From Serpula lacrymans var. lacrymans S7.9 (lineage: Eukaryota; Basidiomycota; Agaricomycetes; Boletales; Serpulaceae): a DNA stretch of 64,000 nucleotides. Location: the NCBI RefSeq assembly GCF_000218685.1, contig NW_006763294.1:2751174-2815173 (forward strand). Reading direction: 5' to 3'. Positions 61,166 to 64,000 of this stretch are shown here, piece after piece (position 1 is the first letter of the stretch; every line of letters begins with the position of its first letter). A program made the translations under genes and the position numbers. A model generated the notes under the pieces. It was not told the DNA's origin, searched no databases, and was given only the letters and a program-made list of their open reading frames with translations.

Positions 61166-61729
61166 CTAACCACCCCTTCCCCATCTCCACCAACTCGAGC
61201 TTGACGGTAGTGATGTTTTTTCCGACGTTGACGGTGTGTTATTCACCGGAACAGAGGTAGCGATACCAGGCAGTCCATTGACGGACGGAATCATCTTCTC
61301 CTTCGGCTGTCCCTCCGTCACTGCCCACACCTCTTCCGCTTCCTTCAACCGTCCCTCAAACTCCATTCGCTCTCTCCCCTCCCGCTCTTCCCGCTTCGCC
61401 TGTATCTCATCCAAAATCCGTGTATTCGTCGAGTCTGTGCTACGCTGGTGACCAAAAGCCCATGTCCCGGCACACACGGCCGCGATGGTGAGACCCTGCG
61501 CTATCACACGGACTCGAAGCCAGTTGTTGAACGAGCGGGACTCCCCACGACGCATCTTGACCATGGAGACCACGAGGGCGAATGTGGTTGCAGCGGCACC
61601 TGGACACGGGTTATGATTTCAGTATATCGTGTGGGCAGCAGCAGACGCACCTAGTGGGACTAGGGGCTGCTCCTTGAACTTTCGGAGAGCCTTCTCCTTA
61701 TACGTCTCTCCCGTATGTAGCGCACTCAT
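61166..61729 (-). CDS. RCF1: Respiratory supercomplex factor 1 (HIG1 domain)
   Basis: Two exons (61729-61651, 61599-61166) give 170 residues. Inner-mitochondrial-membrane protein that helps link complexes III and IV. Seen: MSALHTGETYKEKALRKFKE, the HIG1 turn EQPLVPLG, first membrane helix AAATTFALVVSMV, the conserved MRRGESRSFNNWLRVRVIAQ, and second helix GLTIAAVCAGTWAFG. A charged coiled-coil tail (ILDEIQAKREEREGRERMEF) and a Ser-rich, Trp-containing end follow. All fit fungal Rcf1. Confidence 0.94.
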
Positions 61730-61995
61730 GGTAAAAGGGTGGCCTTGGCAAGTGAGCTTATGTTAATCTGGATTGAACCACTGGTCAGTGAGTGAACAAA
61801 GGAATGCGTTGAACCATAAAGCACTTGATGATTCTAGCCAGGCTGTTTTCTAGCAGGCCAAGTTGCAGCCTGTAACTGAGTGAGCGAACGGTGGCCTGAG
61901 TGAATTTATTTCTGAAGATCGACAGAGGGATCTGAAGGAGCGTCTATAACGGGGCTAACTGCGTTATCATGGAACGGAAAGTGCAGCTCTTCATC

Positions 61996-62079
61996 GGGCA
62001 TATGGTGTAGCTGGTTATCACATCCGCTTAGCACTGGCTGAGTTGCGGGGGGTCTCCGGTTCGAGTCCGGATTTGTCCA
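61996..62079 (+). tRNA. tRNA-Ala (anticodon AGC) with a 10-nt intron, copy 1
   Basis: Anticodon stem TCCGC with GCGGG, and loop TTAGCA followed by a 10-nt intron (CTGGCTGAGT) and T38. The T arm is TCCGG-TTCGAGT-CCGGA and the discriminator is A. The acceptor stem has G3 opposite U70, the alanine identity pair, and one T6/T67 mismatch. Identical over its whole length to the copy at 63090-63173. Confidence 0.92.
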
Positions 62080-62080
62080 C

Positions 62081-62085
62081 TTTTT
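62081..62085 (+). terminator. Pol III terminator of tRNA-Ala copy 1
   Basis: Run of five T two bases after the tRNA 3' end. Confidence 0.7.
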
Positions 62086-62496
62086 GCCATTTTCTTCTGA
62101 GATTATGAATAAGAGAACGCGAGGGAGGACAGACAGTGCTTGCATTATCGACGCAGCTAAAATATATTTTTGTTCCACTTCTGATTTCTATAGAGTATAT
62201 CATACACTTCTAATATAGTATACCATCAGAATATTTTGAGATGGGGTCGAGGGGGCTATGTTCCACAGGACCATCATGGTACTCTTCTAGCCGTGGTGAC
62301 ATAGTCCTTCCCTCATCGACCATTTTTTTCCATCCAGGGACGTTCTTTGGAACCCACGACATGGATAGTATCCTGCTGCCCGTCTCTAGATGGTAAAATT
62401 TGCTGCACCTATGGATGTCCAATACAGTTCTGCACCCCAAGGTAGATTATCCATCGATCGCCGTCTTCATCGTATCACTTCATGAAAGCTCAGCGC
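62086..62496. other. Intergenic between tRNA-Ala copy 1 and URM1
   Basis: Short frames only; no gene is supported. It contains the URM1 3' region. Confidence 0.5.
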
Positions 62497-62961
62497 TCAA
62501 CCTCCATGTAAAGTTGAAATGAAAACAATTTCATCTCCATCCTTCAGCTCGTATTCTCCTTCGCCTTCCAACTCCCAATCGGTGTCGTTTATTAAGACGA
62601 GGATTCCTGGACGACTGAGAGTAATGCAAGTGAGTGTCTGTGCAACGACTTGATGAGATAATATGCGGGTAGCTACTTACACTGTCCCATTCTCCATGAA
62701 AAGTTCGGCCCTTTCTTTGAGGAGATTATCGCGTAGATAGTGCATTAAGTATGTCACATCAGCCGGCTTCGTCTTGATTGGTTTGTCCCCATCGGTAGCG
62801 GAGGGAGGAGTAGATGAAGAGGGTACATGGCTTGTGCCATCCATCGAGTTATCAATTGGAACGAGATGTGGAAGAGTTATTTTGTGTGAGCGTATATTGG
62901 AAAAAAGTAACTCGAGCCCTCCGCCGAACTCGATCTTCAGTGATAGCGTATCAGAGGCCAT
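62497..62961 (-). CDS. URM1: Ubiquitin-related modifier Urm1
   Basis: Two exons (62961-62681, 62614-62497) give 132 residues. Sulfur carrier for tRNA wobble-uridine thiolation and a protein modifier. Seen: [60 protein letters not shown], then [16 protein letters not shown]. The C-terminal Gly-Gly, which is thiocarboxylated by Uba4, is the last codon pair before the stop. Longer than yeast Urm1 (99 residues) because of an insertion of about 30 Ser/Pro/Lys residues ([20 protein letters not shown] and following). Start: [10 protein letters not shown]; an in-frame ATG 42 bases upstream is less likely. Confidence 0.95.
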
Positions 62962-63083
62962 TAGGGGAGAACCAATGAATAATGTTGAAAGGATGATAGG
63001 CAATGATCATAAAGCGCTAGCCGATTATCGCTCGAGTGACTCAAGTCTATGAACTTGATAGAAGATTCCTCAAAGTAAATAGC

Positions 63084-63088
63084 AAAAA
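63084..63088 (-). terminator. Pol III terminator of tRNA-Ala copy 2
   Basis: Run of five T on the minus strand, one base after the discriminator and the following C, as in copy 1. Confidence 0.7.
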
Positions 63089-63089
63089 G

Positions 63090-63173
63090 TGGACAAATCC
63101 GGACTCGAACCGGAGACCCCCCGCAACTCAGCCAGTGCTAAGCGGATGTGATAACCAGCTACACCATATGCCC
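63090..63173 (-). tRNA. tRNA-Ala (anticodon AGC) with a 10-nt intron, copy 2
   Basis: Sequence identical to copy 1 at 61996-62079, including the intron. The shared stretch extends five bases upstream (TCATC) and nine downstream (CTTTTTGC region). It is placed head-to-head in 3' orientation with copy 1, with URM1 between them. Confidence 0.92.
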
Positions 63174-63460
63174 GATGACAAAGACGCCCAAAAGTGTCCC
63201 CACCAGCGCCAAAGCCCCCGAACCCGAGAAGGAACGAAATGCTCCCGTTTCCGCTGAGCATCACTGGATGGCCGTGACCTCACTTGTGTGAGCTTGTTTC
63301 ATAATGACTTTGTCAGTTCCGCAAAACGGAAGCCATCTTTAGCTCGTAGGAATAGAAGGAGAGAAGATTCCGAGAAGGAAGCGGCTCCGTCATGATCAAA
63401 CTTGTATGTTATTTTAGACATCTGAAATCCAAATGACGTACTTCATGACCATACATCGAG
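63174..63460. other. Intergenic upstream of the lactate-oxidase-type gene
   Basis: Promoter side of the gene at 63540 and the 5' flank of tRNA-Ala copy 2. No gene is seen. Confidence 0.5.
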
Positions 63461-63467
63461 TATAAAT
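63461..63467 (+). promoter_or_regulatory. TATA box of the gene starting at 63540
   Basis: TATAAAT, 79 bases upstream of the ATG. Seen directly; function is inferred. Confidence 0.5.
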
Positions 63468-63539
63468 TGGAGAACTTCAGGTTGGTGCAATTGGCATTCA
63501 AAACTCATTTGCTTTACACCAGTCAAAAAACTTCAGAAC

Positions 63540-64000
63540 ATGGATCCAACTAACAAGCCAAAAGGACCCTCACCTCACTACTCTCTTTACCAGAGAGAAG
63601 TATTCCAGAATGGAGGCTCTAAGGGGGAGCGTGAGTGTATACTTCTTGACTGCTCAGTAGTGATTGATTGCTGAAAACCTTGGTGGCATTAGTACCAAGC
63701 TTCTCTGTACACGCGGAAGAATTAGCAGAGTCGACAAAGAAGAAACTCAACGACCGATCGTACTTTTACGCTAACTCGAACGCGGGTTTAGGATGGACTG
63801 ACAGAGCCAATAGGTCAGCTGCAATGAATGTCAACAAGATGTCTGAAATGACTCACCTTCTCCCAGGGAAGCCTTTTACAGATGGCGCATTATTCCTCGC
63901 ATGCTAGTAGACACAAATACTAGAGATCTGACTAGTAAGCCCTAATATTGCACCGCCAACGTAACGGAGGTTCAAGGTTTTTCTTGCAGCTGAGCTCTTT
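63540..64000 (+). CDS. FMN-dependent alpha-hydroxy-acid oxidase (lactate 2-monooxygenase-like), 5' part
   Basis: Four exons are visible (63540-63630, 63693-63813, 63867-63934, and 63990 onwards), in frame, running off the window. Seen: GPSPHYSLYQREVFQNGGSK, then LPSFSVHAEELAESTKKKLN, the ANREAFYRWRIIPRML helix and the DTNTRDLTT strand. These make up the N-terminal part of FMN alpha-hydroxy-acid dehydrogenases, and the PHYS-x-YQ start is typical of the lactate 2-monooxygenase branch. The flavin-contact loop, usually YVAGGAG, reads YFYANSNAG. Catalytic His and Arg lie outside the window. Substrate specificity cannot be judged. Confidence 0.85.

Noticed and set aside
61996..62079. Reading this tRNA as a valine tRNA from its D-arm likeness
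   Set aside because: The anticodon loop TTAGCA gives AGC, and the G3-U70 pair is the alanine identity element.
1..64000. CRISPR arrays, insertion sequences or operons
   Set aside because: The genes carry spliceosomal introns and the tRNAs are eukaryotic; no regularly spaced repeats or transposase frames were seen.

Overview
The window is nuclear DNA from a filamentous fungus, most likely a basidiomycete of the mushroom-forming group (Agaricomycetes). The evidence is: protein genes broken by many 50-65 nt GT-AG introns, close packing on both strands, a chitin synthase fused to a myosin-like motor and a DEK C-terminal domain, a Con-6 conidiation-type protein, tRNAs with 10-nt introns, and several serine/proline-rich proteins. 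No rRNA, CRISPR array, plasmid function or intact transposon was seen. Exon borders were worked out by hand from splice sites, reading phase and family similarity. Every multi-exon model that lies wholly in the window closes in frame.

Left part (1-22.8 kb). A partial exosome subunit gene (RRP43) is followed by a 1550-residue ABC exporter of the STE6/ABCB type, a tRNA-Pro(UGG), a small two-repeat Con-6 gene, an unrecognised single-exon gene, the motor-type chitin synthase (1910 residues), a glutathione S-transferase-like gene and the autophagy kinase ATG1 (917 residues).

Middle part (23-40 kb). Two intact FAD-dependent monooxygenase genes of the salicylate-hydroxylase type and one truncated pseudogene copy lie among housekeeping genes. 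These are SFM1 (Rps3 arginine methyltransferase), LCB1 (serine palmitoyltransferase) and THR4 (threonine synthase), plus one unrecognised gene. The intergenic gaps here are the longest in the window (1.4-1.8 kb) and look like a locally rearranged, accessory-type region.

Right part (40-64 kb). The cohesin subunit SCC3/STAG is followed by two large disordered proteins on the minus strand and a divergent protein kinase. Then come the exopolyphosphatase PPX1, the Fe-S cluster assembly factor ISD11, the respiratory supercomplex factor RCF1 and the ubiquitin-like modifier URM1. URM1 sits between two identical, inward-facing tRNA-Ala(AGC) genes. The start of an FMN-dependent lactate-oxidase-type gene runs off the right edge.

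The genes do not form one pathway; this is a typical mixed eukaryotic neighbourhood. The points most worth a second look are the decayed duplicate of a monooxygenase promoter and 5' end, micro-exons of 10, 16 and 18 nt in four genes, a GC-AG intron, a paralogue-specific intron, and an unrecognised protein whose layout loosely recalls the bacterial RNase P protein. I found no convincing evidence of a wholly new biological system.
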